Assembly: GCA_003241595.1 (NCBI GenBank)
Contig: QFOU01000042.1
Coordinates: forward strand, 1 to 11,528
Length of the DNA stretch: 11,528 nt
Direction: 5' to 3'
From: Pseudomonas fluorescens
Lineage (GTDB): Bacteria; Pseudomonadota; Alphaproteobacteria; UBA2136; UBA6156
Shown one piece after another: positions 1-6,929 of the stretch (position 1 is the stretch's first letter; each line of letters begins with the position of its first letter). The notes under the pieces were generated by a model. It saw only the letters and a list, made by a program, of their open reading frames with translations, was not told the DNA's origin and did no database searches. Both the position numbers and the translations under genes were made by a program.

Positions 1-33
1 GGTGAGGAGGAGGGCGTTGTTGTTATTGTTCAT
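1..33 (-). CDS. Possible start of a downstream gene, partial (runs off the window)
   Basis: An ATG at 33-31 opens a minus-strand frame that stays open to the window edge and reads MNNNNNALLLT. It begins 15 bases after the stop of the giant fibre gene, so it could be the next gene of the same transcript. No clear Shine-Dalgarno sequence is visible in the AT-rich gap, and eleven codons are too few to recognise a family. The run of five Asn codons after the Met is unusual. The call rests only on position and an open frame. Confidence 0.3.
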   Translation of the reverse strand, partial: MNNNNNALLLT

Positions 34-48
34 GGTCGTTTTTTATTC

Positions 49-3000
49 TTAAGGGGCTTTGTGAGTGCCTGCAATTGCCTGTTGCTTGGCGATGGCGCGG
101 ATCTCGGCGCGCATGGCCTCGAGTTCGGCGCGGAGCGCGGCATTTTCGGATTTGAGCTGTTTAACCTCGGTGTTCACTTCGGTGAGGCCCTGTACCATTG
201 GTGCAATAAGCCCGGTGTAGTTGACGGAGAGAGTGTGCGAGGTGTCGTTGGCGGTGTTGACGAGGGCCGGGTAGACCTTCCGGACTTCCTGCGCGAGGAA
301 CCCGTATTCGGTATGGCCGCGGCGCGCCTTGAACTCGAAGCTGACCGGGCGAAGCTGGCTGAGGGTATCCACCGCGCGGGTGATGGTGGTTACGTTGGTT
401 TTGAGGCGGGCATCGGAGGTGCCGTAGATGCTGCCGGTGTGGTTGATATCGCCATTGAAATAGGAGGAGCCGGAGACCGCCAGCGCGTAACCTGTTTGCG
501 GCTGCTGGGCGATACCGATTTCGCCATTGGTGCCGATGACCATACGCTCGACACCGTTGGTGGCGATGGTGGCCGAGGTGTTGTTGTAGGTGTACATGCC
601 GGTGGTGCCGGAGATAATGCGGTCGGCTGACGAGCTGCCGGAGCTGAGGGTGTTCCACTGTGAGCCATCGGAATAGCGGAGGGCATTGAGGGTGCTATCG
701 TACATGATAGAGCCTGCACCGGTGATGGTGGCAGAGGTCATGAGGGCGGTGGTGGCCGACCCAACGCGCACCCATTTGCCGAATATGCCTGCGCCGTAGG
801 TGGCGATTTCGTCGGTGAGTGTGTTGCCCAGCATGACTTGGTTGGACTTGGTGGGCTGGGCATCGTAGCCGAGACCAGTGATGTTGGTAAACGTATTGCT
901 GACGGCGCTGACGGCATTGTAACCAATGGCCGTGACCTGATCGGCGGTGTTTTTATTGGCGGCCAGCTGACCCAGTGCCGTGACGTTGGCGCCGGTATTG
1001 TATTGTGCCGTGCTGAAGCCGACGGCGGTGGTGTTGGCGCCGGAGTTCCACTGCCCGGCGAAGGAGCCGAGGGCAGAGAGGTTATCGCCGCTGTTGCGTT
1101 GGGCGGTGGCGGAGCCAAGGCCGGTGGTGCGGACGCCGGAGTTGAACTGACCGGCATCGTTACCGACGAAGACCGCGTTGTTGCCGGCCGGGCGGTTGCT
1201 TTGGGCGGCATTATTACCGATGGCGACGACGCTGGTGGCCGAGTTGTTCTGGGCGGCATTGGTACCGAAGCCGCTGACGCTGCTGCCGGTGTTGAATTGC
1301 CCAGAGCTGGACCCGGCGAAGGTGCTATCGCTACCGCTATTGCTTTGGCCGCTGTAGCGGCCCACGGCCACGTTGTTGCTGCCCGTGTTGGACTGGAAAG
1401 CACCTTGGCCTAGGCCGGTGTTGTATTGGCCGCTGGCGGTGCTGCCAGCAAAACTACCGACGTAGACGTTGGAATCGGAGGTTGTCAGAACACCGATACG
1501 GCCGTTCACCGAAATATTGCCGGAGACAGCGAAGGCAACGCCTACGGTGGGTTGGCGACCGATACCGACGGTACCATCGGTGCCGATGACGACGCGTTCG
1601 ACACCGGCGGTGGCGATGGAGACGGAGGTATCGGTGTAGGTATAGACGCCGGTGGTGCCCGAGGTGATGCGGTCGGCAGATGCGCTGCCGCCGGTGGTGG
1701 CCAGAGGTTCCCAGCCGTTGGTGGTGTTGGCGCAGACCGAGAAGGCGCTGCCATTGTAGCGGATGGCGCCGAGGCGGTCGGTATCGCAGGTTTCACCGCT
1801 GTTGGCGATCTTCAGGGTGCCGGAGATATCCAAAGTGGTGGACGGGCCGCTGACGTTGACCGCTGCACCGGTGGAAATGACCGTTTTGGCGTTAATGATG
1901 AGCGGGATCGCGGCGTTGCTGAACCCAATGTAGCCGCGGTTGCGGAGGCCTGAACCATTGCTGTTGTTGCCGATGCCCATCAACATGGTTGTACCGGCGC
2001 TGTTGGTGGCTTGGAAGCCTGCGGCACCGCCCGCCACGCTGTTGCGGACTGAGAGAGGCATCGCCATTCCACCGCCCTGGTTGCCGAGAACCTCAAAGTT
2101 GGTGGTGGGGGTAGGGGTGCCGATGCCGACGTAGCCGGTGGAGACGATGCGGAGGGCCTCGGTGTTGGAAGTGGTGAATGTGAGGTAATGGTTACCGGTG
2201 CTGCTGTTCCCGTTTATGCTATCTGCCGTGTTGCCGAAGGCCAGATAACCGCCTGAGGGAAGGAATACGTTATCGCCTGTACGAATTTGGCCGCTCACAT
2301 AGAGGCCGTTATTACCGAGGCTGGCCGGAGCACCTGCGCCGATGCCGACGGAGCCGGTAGTGCTTGATACGGAAAGATCGTTACGGGCCTTCAGTTTGCC
2401 GAGTTCGTCGCGGAAGACGAGGGAGCCGGAGAGGCCGGTGTTGATGGCGATATCGGTGGCGGAGGTGGCGGTGGCGAGGGGTTCCCAGCCGTTGGAGGTG
2501 TTGCGGCAGACATCGAACGAGCCGGAGATAAAGCGGATGGCACCGACGTGGTTAGTATCGCAGCTGAGGGGGCTGGAGATGAGGCGCAGGGTGCCCGAGA
2601 CATCGAGAGCATTGGTGGGGGTTGCGGTGCCCATACCAATATTGCCGTTGGACAGAACCACGATCTTGGGTCCCAGATTTTCAGCCCCATTACCGGCGGT
2701 GAAGAGTGCGAGGTAGTCGGCGAAGCCATTCCAGCCGGTTTGGAACAACGTATTGTAAGCAAAACCGCTGGCACGGAGGGCATTGCCGTAAGGGAGGATG
2801 AGATCGGTATTGGTTTGGAGCGAGCCGGAGACGTAGAGCCCGCTGTTGCCAAGGCTGGCAGGTGCGCCGGCGCCAATGCCGACAGAACCGGTGGTAGAGC
2901 TTACAGAAAGATCGTTACGAGCTTTGAGTTTGCCGAGTTCATCGCGGAAGACGAGGGAGCCGGAGAGACCGGTGTTGATGGAAATGTCGGTGGCGGAGGT

Positions 3001-6000
3001 GGCGGTGGCGATGGGTTCCCAGCCGTTGGTGGTGTTGCGGCAGATGTCGAAGCTGCCGGAGCCGTAGCGGATGGCACCGAGGCGGTTGGCGTCGCAGGTT
3101 TGTAAAGTTGTGCTGGCTTCACTACCGAGGCGGACTGAACCTGCCACGTGTAGCGATGTGGATGGCTCAGTTGTGCTGATACCTACCAGACCATTGGGAA
3201 GGAGATTCATGGTGTTGGCGTTACTGGTGCGCAGTTGGATACCCCCCATACCGCGGTTACCGAATAACACGAGTTTGTTGGATGTGCTGGCTTCTCCCGT
3301 TGAACCGATATAGCCAGCAAGATTTCCGCTACCGTCCTGAATGCGAATCGAGCGGCTTAGGCTAGGGTCTGACATTTGCCCGCCGATATTCAAGGGGGTT
3401 GCTATGTCAATTGATGCCGCAATAGCCGTATTGCTGCTTAAGGTAGTTGTACCCAATACATGAAGTGAGCTGCTCGGTGTGGTGGTGCCAATACCGACGT
3501 AACCGTTGGATACAACCCGGAGGGCTTCGGTAGCGGATACGATGAAAGCAAGGTGGTCGGAGGTATCGTTACCATGGATCCAAACACTGCCGTCGCCCCA
3601 GTAAAGATTTTTACCCGCACTTCCGGCATAGAGATTGTTTCCATAAATATTACCAAGTGCAAATAGGCTATTGCTGGCAGAGTAGCTGGGTACACCTGCG
3701 CCAATACCTACGGAGCCGTTGGTCGAAGAGATGGAGAAGGTATCGCGGGCCTTGAGTTTGCCCAGTTCGTCACGGAAGACGATGGAGCCGGAGAGGCCGG
3801 TGTTAATGGAAATGTCTGTAGCCGAAGTGGCGGTGGCGATGGGTTCCCAGCCGTTGGTGGTATTGCGGCAGATATCGAAGCTGCCGGAGCCGTAGCGGAT
3901 GGCACCGAGGCGGTTGGTGTCGCAGGACTCACCGCCGTTGGCAATTTTGAGGGTACCGGACACGCCAAGGCGTGTAGTTGGTGCTGTTGTGCCGATACCA
4001 ACGTTGCCTATGTGATTAATTACCAGTGGTGTTGAGACAAAGTTGCCGGATGAATCAAACATACTGAAATCAAATCCACCGCCACCTATTCCAGAGTGGT
4101 TCATGAAGTTTGTACGGCCGAGCCCATTGTCCTGGTTCCAGCTAATGTAACCACCTTCTTTGGGAAGTACTACGGCTGACATTGATGTTACCGCGATTGC
4201 ACGCGCTCCAAGTCGTATAGCGCCTTGAACGTCTAGGACTGCTGATGGGGTTGATGTGTTAATACCTACTTTTCCATCTGTTTTAATTCGCAGTCGTTCG
4301 CTGCCGCCTGTGGCGAAGGCGAAATCGCGGGCTGCCCCTGTGCCGGCGTAAGCATTCTCCAAGAATGTGACTTGGCTAGTGGAGGGTGTGCGGATTTGGA
4401 AGCGCTCATAATTATTTGAAAGTGCCTCAAATCCTGCTACGCCTTGAATAAGGCCATACCCGCTTGCTGTATTTGGATTTTGAATCGCAACAACGCCATT
4501 GTTGAATTTGATCGTTCCGGAAACGGCGAGAGCCACGTTGGTTTCTGGTTGTTGGGCAATACCGATATTGCCGTTAGTGCCGACTACCATGCGCTCTACG
4601 CCCTGAGTGGCAATTGTGGCAGAGGTATTATTATAGACAATCATTTGGGTGGTGCCGGAGGTAATGCGATCGGCGAGCGAACCTGCGCCGGTGGTGGCGA
4701 TGGGTTCCCAGCCGTTGGTGGTGTTGCGGCAGACGTCGAATGAACCGGAGGTGTAGCGGATGGCACCGAGGCGGTTCGTGTCGCAGACCTCACCGGCGTT
4801 GCCCGAGGGTTCGGCGCGGAGTTTGAGAGAACCGGAGACATCGAGCGTGGTGGAGGGGTAAGTCATTGATCCGATACCGACGCGGCCACCATATTCGGTG
4901 CCGAGGTTGGTGGATGCGACCGTCATGCGGCGGAGGCCGTTGGTATTGAAGGTGATATCTGGCTGCCCCCAGTGCAGGCCGATGTAGGTCGCGGTATCCA
5001 AACCGTAGATGCGCGAATTATTAGACAGACTACCTATGTAGAGTGCACTGCGAATGCGCGTGCTGCCGGAAACATCCAAGAGCATACCGGCACCGGGAGC
5101 GGTTGTGCCGATACCGACGTTGCCGGTGGAGACGATGCGCATGGCTTCGTTATTGTTGGTACCCAAAATGAGCGGGTGGGCCTTGAGCGTACCGATGGCG
5201 AGGGCCCGGGCGATGGCATCGGTGTTCCCATTGACGAAGAGGGTGGCCATCTGGTTGCGCGGCTGGCCGAAGAGCGTGTTGGTATTATTGCTGGACGACA
5301 TAGAGAAGTTAAGAGTGCTGCCGCCAGCGCCGCGGTCATCGGAAATAACAAAGCGGAAATCGGCATTGGGACCGCCGTTGATATTGCGTAGTTCCAGGCC
5401 GCCGATACCGGCATAGTCGCCGACGATATCGCCATAGGACTGGAAGGGTGAGATGGCATTGGTGAAGGCGCCGGTCTGGCCGAGGCGCAGGTTGCCCAAG
5501 TAACCGGAGGTGCCCGAGATAGTGCCGGTGGTGCTGATGCCGCTGTTCACAAGGTTGCCGGACGGCGTGAAATAGACGGTGCCGGTGACGCCGCCGGTGG
5601 TGAGGCTGATGTAGCCGGTATCGTTGGCGGTGACGCCGGCCATAGAGTTGCTGGTAATGCGGTCGATGGCGCTGTTGGCACCGGTGGTGGCGAGAGGCTC
5701 CCAGCCGTTCGTGGCGTTGCGGCAGACATCGAAGCTGCCGGATTGGAAGCGAATGGCGCCGAGGCGGCTGGTGTTACAGGTTTCGCCTTCGGAAGAGATG
5801 CGTAGCGTACCCGAAATATCCAGCATGGTAACGGGGGTGTTTTGGGCCTTACCAATACCGATGTACCCATTTGTATTAATAAACATGCGAGTGGTGGTGC
5901 CGCCCGTTGCAATGGCGAACGAACCGGAGGGGTCGGACGCGCGGAAATAGTTGATGGAGGGGCGCGTCATCATCAGGACGTTGCCGGTATTGTCGACACG

Positions 6001-6276
6001 CACGCCGCCGTCGGTGCCTACAACATGGAAGAGGCTGGCGGGTGTGCCGGTACCAATACCTAACCAGCCCAGTTGATTGACGTAGGGCGCGGTGTCGGGG
6101 CAGTTGATAAAGGAGCTGCCCTGGCCGTAGCAGACGCGGCCATTGGAGGTGCCGGTGGTGCCGGAGACCATGGCGAGATCCCGCCATTGCTGGGCGTGAA
6201 CCGGTGCTGGTGCGGCCCATGCCAACGCCAGCCCCAGCAGGGCAAGCATACGGAGAACGGGCGCACGTGAACGCAT
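49..6276 (-). CDS. Giant secreted modular fibre/adhesin-like protein with C-terminal peptidase S74 chaperone domain
   Basis: About 2075 residues from the chosen ATG. Residues 1-28 form a Sec signal peptide (arginine-containing start, Leu/Ala core, probable cut after VHA). The rest is repetitive: about 16 copies of a G-x-VGIGTxxP...LDVSG unit, six C-X17-C modules whose first Cys are near residues 167, 498, 785, 1061, 1239 and 1497, and a block of 16-residue YadA-head-like repeats at about 1600-1817. The C-terminal 120 residues match the S74 intramolecular chaperone of phage tail spikes: SDARLK at 1954-1959 gives the Ser/Lys pair of self-cleavage, followed by PVSFEFK, YGFLAQEV and a Leu/Glu-rich coiled coil. 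In this family the domain drives trimerisation of a beta-fibre and then cuts itself off. A trimeric surface fibre or adhesin is inferred; no beta-barrel translocator is present in the protein. A GTG at 6306 would add ten residues, but neither start has a good ribosome site; the ATG gives the better signal peptide. A phage-derived fibre is an alternative, but no other phage gene is seen. Confidence 0.85.
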   Translation of the reverse strand: MRSRAPVLRMLALLGLALAWAAPAPVHAQQWRDLAMVSGTTGTSNGRVCYGQGSSFINCPDTAPYVNQLGWLGIGTGTPASLFHVVGTDGGVRVDNTGNVLMMTRPSINYFRASDPSGSFAIATGGTTTRMFINTNGYIGIGKAQNTPVTMLDISGTLRISSEGETCNTSRLGAIRFQSGSFDVCRNATNGWEPLATTGANSAIDRITSNSMAGVTANDTGYISLTTGGVTGTVYFTPSGNLVNSGISTTGTISGTSGYLGNLRLGQTGAFTNAISPFQSYGDIVGDYAGIGGLELRNINGGPNADFRFVISDDRGAGGSTLNFSMSSSNNTNTLFGQPRNQMATLFVNGNTDAIARALAIGTLKAHPLILGTNNNEAMRIVSTGNVGIGTTAPGAGMLLDVSGSTRIRSALYIGSLSNNSRIYGLDTATYIGLHWGQPDITFNTNGLRRMTVASTNLGTEYGGRVGIGSMTYPSTTLDVSGSLKLRAEPSGNAGEVCDTNRLGAIRYTSGSFDVCRNTTNGWEPIATTGAGSLADRITSGTTQMIVYNNTSATIATQGVERMVVGTNGNIGIAQQPETNVALAVSGTIKFNNGVVAIQNPNTASGYGLIQGVAGFEALSNNYERFQIRTPSTSQVTFLENAYAGTGAARDFAFATGGSERLRIKTDGKVGINTSTPSAVLDVQGAIRLGARAIAVTSMSAVVLPKEGGYISWNQDNGLGRTNFMNHSGIGGGGFDFSMFDSSGNFVSTPLVINHIGNVGIGTTAPTTRLGVSGTLKIANGGESCDTNRLGAIRYGSGSFDICRNTTNGWEPIATATSATDISINTGLSGSIVFRDELGKLKARDTFSISSTNGSVGIGAGVPSYSASNSLFALGNIYGNNLYAGSAGKNLYWGDGSVWIHGNDTSDHLAFIVSATEALRVVSNGYVGIGTTTPSSSLHVLGTTTLSSNTAIAASIDIATPLNIGGQMSDPSLSRSIRIQDGSGNLAGYIGSTGEASTSNKLVLFGNRGMGGIQLRTSNANTMNLLPNGLVGISTTEPSTSLHVAGSVRLGSEASTTLQTCDANRLGAIRYGSGSFDICRNTTNGWEPIATATSATDISINTGLSGSLVFRDELGKLKARNDLSVSSTTGSVGIGAGAPASLGNSGLYVSGSLQTNTDLILPYGNALRASGFAYNTLFQTGWNGFADYLALFTAGNGAENLGPKIVVLSNGNIGMGTATPTNALDVSGTLRLISSPLSCDTNHVGAIRFISGSFDVCRNTSNGWEPLATATSATDIAINTGLSGSLVFRDELGKLKARNDLSVSSTTGSVGIGAGAPASLGNNGLYVSGQIRTGDNVFLPSGGYLAFGNTADSINGNSSTGNHYLTFTTSNTEALRIVSTGYVGIGTPTPTTNFEVLGNQGGGMAMPLSVRNSVAGGAAGFQATNSAGTTMLMGIGNNSNGSGLRNRGYIGFSNAAIPLIINAKTVISTGAAVNVSGPSTTLDISGTLKIANSGETCDTDRLGAIRYNGSAFSVCANTTNGWEPLATTGGSASADRITSGTTGVYTYTDTSVSIATAGVERVVIGTDGTVGIGRQPTVGVAFAVSGNISVNGRIGVLTTSDSNVYVGSFAGSTASGQYNTGLGQGAFQSNTGSNNVAVGRYSGQSNSGSDSTFAGSSSGQFNTGSSVSGFGTNAAQNNSATSVVAIGNNAAQSNRPAGNNAVFVGNDAGQFNSGVRTTGLGSATAQRNSGDNLSALGSFAGQWNSGANTTAVGFSTAQYNTGANVTALGQLAANKNTADQVTAIGYNAVSAVSNTFTNITGLGYDAQPTKSNQVMLGNTLTDEIATYGAGIFGKWVRVGSATTALMTSATITGAGSIMYDSTLNALRYSDGSQWNTLSSGSSSADRIISGTTGMYTYNNTSATIATNGVERMVIGTNGEIGIAQQPQTGYALAVSGSSYFNGDINHTGSIYGTSDARLKTNVTTITRAVDTLSQLRPVSFEFKARRGHTEYGFLAQEVRKVYPALVNTANDTSHTLSVNYTGLIAPMVQGLTEVNTEVKQLKSENAALRAELEAMRAEIRAIAKQQAIAGTHKAP
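52..417 (-). other. Peptidase S74 intramolecular chaperone domain with coiled coil
   Basis: This is the C-terminal 122 codons of the giant fibre gene. The Ser codon of SDARLK is at 417-415, with Lys five residues later, the spacing of the catalytic Ser/Lys pair known in phage endosialidase chaperone domains. The conserved YGFLAQEV segment and the closing heptad-like stretch (QLKSENAALRAELEAMRAEI) are both present. Cleavage just before the Ser is expected by analogy. Confidence 0.85.
826..1476 (-). repeat. YadA-head-like 16-residue tandem repeats inside the fibre gene
   Basis: About a dozen tandem units of mostly 16 residues (48 bp), such as SNNVAVGRYSGQSNSG and ANTTAVGFSTAQYNTG. Each has a small-residue/hydrophobic 'AVG' or 'GLG' core and an Asn-Ser/Thr-Gly turn. 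This resembles the left-handed beta-roll head repeats of trimeric autotransporter adhesins such as YadA. Repeat units are clear; the fold is inferred. Confidence 0.75.
2290..2562 (-). repeat. Long direct repeat, copy A, within the fibre gene
   Basis: A 273-bp unit encoding C-X17-C, then NGWEPLATATSATDIAINTG, LSGSLVFRDELGKLKARND, a GSVGIGAGAP motif and LGNNGLYVSG. It is strongly similar along its full length to 2824-3096, with many differences at third codon positions. Confidence 0.8.
2824..3096 (-). repeat. Long direct repeat, copy B, within the fibre gene
   Basis: The second 273-bp copy, 534 bp from copy A. It encodes the same module series (C-X17-C, SLVFRDELGKLKARNDLS, GSVGIGAGAPASLGN, GLYVSG) without any indel relative to copy A. 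Confidence 0.8.
3691..3924 (-). repeat. Long direct repeat, copy C (shorter), within the fibre gene
   Basis: Shares the C-X17-C, NGWEPIATATSATDISINTG and FRDELGKLKAR segments with copies A and B, then diverges after the GSVGIGAGVP motif (PSYSASNSLFALGN). Simpler C-X17-C modules without the FRDELGKLKAR extension lie at about 1698-1788, 4690-4785 and 5690-5778. Confidence 0.75.
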
Positions 6277-6361
6277 GAGGCTCAATCTACCGACTTTTGG
6301 GCGCACGGAAAGGGCGCTGGGGTGGGTTGGAACCGTTTGAAAAGAAGGAGTGTGGCAGGGT

Positions 6362-6393
6362 TGTTGTATGCTGGAAACGTGTATGTTGTATGC
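6362..6393. repeat. Phased 10-bp direct repeat upstream of the fibre gene
   Basis: TGTTGTATGC occurs at 6362-6371 and again at 6384-6393, a 22-bp period close to two helical turns. It lies about 85-120 bp upstream of the fibre start, beside the 19-bp palindrome. A tandem regulator-binding site is possible but unproven. Confidence 0.4.
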
Positions 6394-6409
6394 ACTGTGT
6401 GTCTCGGAG

Positions 6410-6428
6410 GTGTATTCAGTGAATACAC
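6410..6428. promoter_or_regulatory. Perfect 19-bp palindrome, candidate operator of the fibre gene
   Basis: GTGTATTCAGTGAATACAC has two perfect 9-bp arms around a single central base. It lies about 135 bp upstream of the fibre start codon and about 130 bp past the end of sufT. The 1-base centre makes it a better DNA-binding site for a dimeric regulator than an RNA hairpin, and no T-tract follows directly. The regulator is unknown. Confidence 0.5.
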
Positions 6429-6557
6429 ACTTACTTTGTCATTTTTTCCAGCGTGTTGGCTGTGGCGGGGTGTTTTCTTATGGAACCCCCCTGTTGCGGA
6501 AATGACAGGCGTCAGGTTGTGGGTTTTGTATCCGAAATACGGAATACCAACGTGAGG

Positions 6558-6923
6558 TTAGAGCAGGCCGAGGGCGAGTTTAACATCAAGCGGAAGATTA
6601 TCCTTCTTCCAAGGGGGCGAGAAAGTGAGGGTCAGGGTGGTGGTGTAACCGGTTGCGCTGGCGACCGCCTGCTGCGCCTGTTTGGGCAGTTCTTCCGCTA
6701 CCGGACAATTCGGTGCGGTGAGGGTCATGGTGATGTGCGCGGTTTGCGTGTCCGCGTTCAGCTCCAGAGTGTAGATCAGGCCGAGGTCGTAGATGTTGAT
6801 CGGCAGTTCCGGATCGTAGACGTTCCGCAGGGCGTGGATGGCCTTCTCCTGCAACGGCGCATCCGCAGCGAGGGTGCCGGTATCGGCGGCGGTATCGTCC
6901 TCGGTGAGAATGCGGATGGCCAT
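6558..6923 (-). CDS. sufT: SufT/MIP18-family (DUF59) iron-sulfur cluster assembly protein
   Basis: The product has 121 residues. After a variable N-terminus of about 24 residues it carries the DUF59 signatures: DPELPINIYDLGLIY at 37-51, the TAPNCPV loop at 69-75 with the conserved Cys73, and a closing FSPPW at 101-105 followed by LPLDVKLALGLL. This arrangement is typical of SufT-type proteins, which help mature Fe-S clusters in the cytoplasm. The related PaaD branch is less likely because no phenylacetate genes are nearby. The gene starts 6 bases after the stop of hslO, so it is the last gene of the operon. No strong Shine-Dalgarno is seen, consistent with translational coupling to hslO. No suf genes flank it here. 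Confidence 0.82.
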   Translation of the reverse strand: MAIRILTEDDTAADTGTLAADAPLQEKAIHALRNVYDPELPINIYDLGLIYTLELNADTQTAHITMTLTAPNCPVAEELPKQAQQAVASATGYTTTLTLTFSPPWKKDNLPLDVKLALGLL

Positions 6924-6929
6924 GGCGTA

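Larger units (their letters stand above)
6307..6557. other. Intergenic spacer without a gene, upstream of the fibre gene
   Basis: This is 251 bp between the end of sufT and the start of the fibre gene. No convincing coding frame is present: the open frames on the plus strand lack ribosome sites and recognisable content. It holds a 19-bp palindrome at 6410-6428 and a 10-bp direct repeat at 6362-6371 and 6384-6393. No strong intrinsic terminator for sufT and no clear -35/-10 pair for the fibre gene were found. Confidence 0.6.

Noticed and set aside
826..1476. CRISPR-like or satellite array from the regular 48-bp periodicity
   Set aside because: The periodicity is at protein level within an open frame; the DNA units vary and there are no conserved repeats with unique spacers.
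61..1953. Long plus-strand open frames opposite the fibre gene (61-630, 838-1413, 1426-1953)
   Set aside because: They are antisense to a clearly coding repetitive gene; their Gly/Ala/Val/Asp-rich sequences mirror the Gly/Thr/Ser/Asn codons of the other strand and show no family motif or ribosome site.
6536..6556. Terminator of sufT near the CGTATTTCGG hairpin
   Set aside because: The stem is imperfect, AT-rich and followed by A rather than T on the minus strand.
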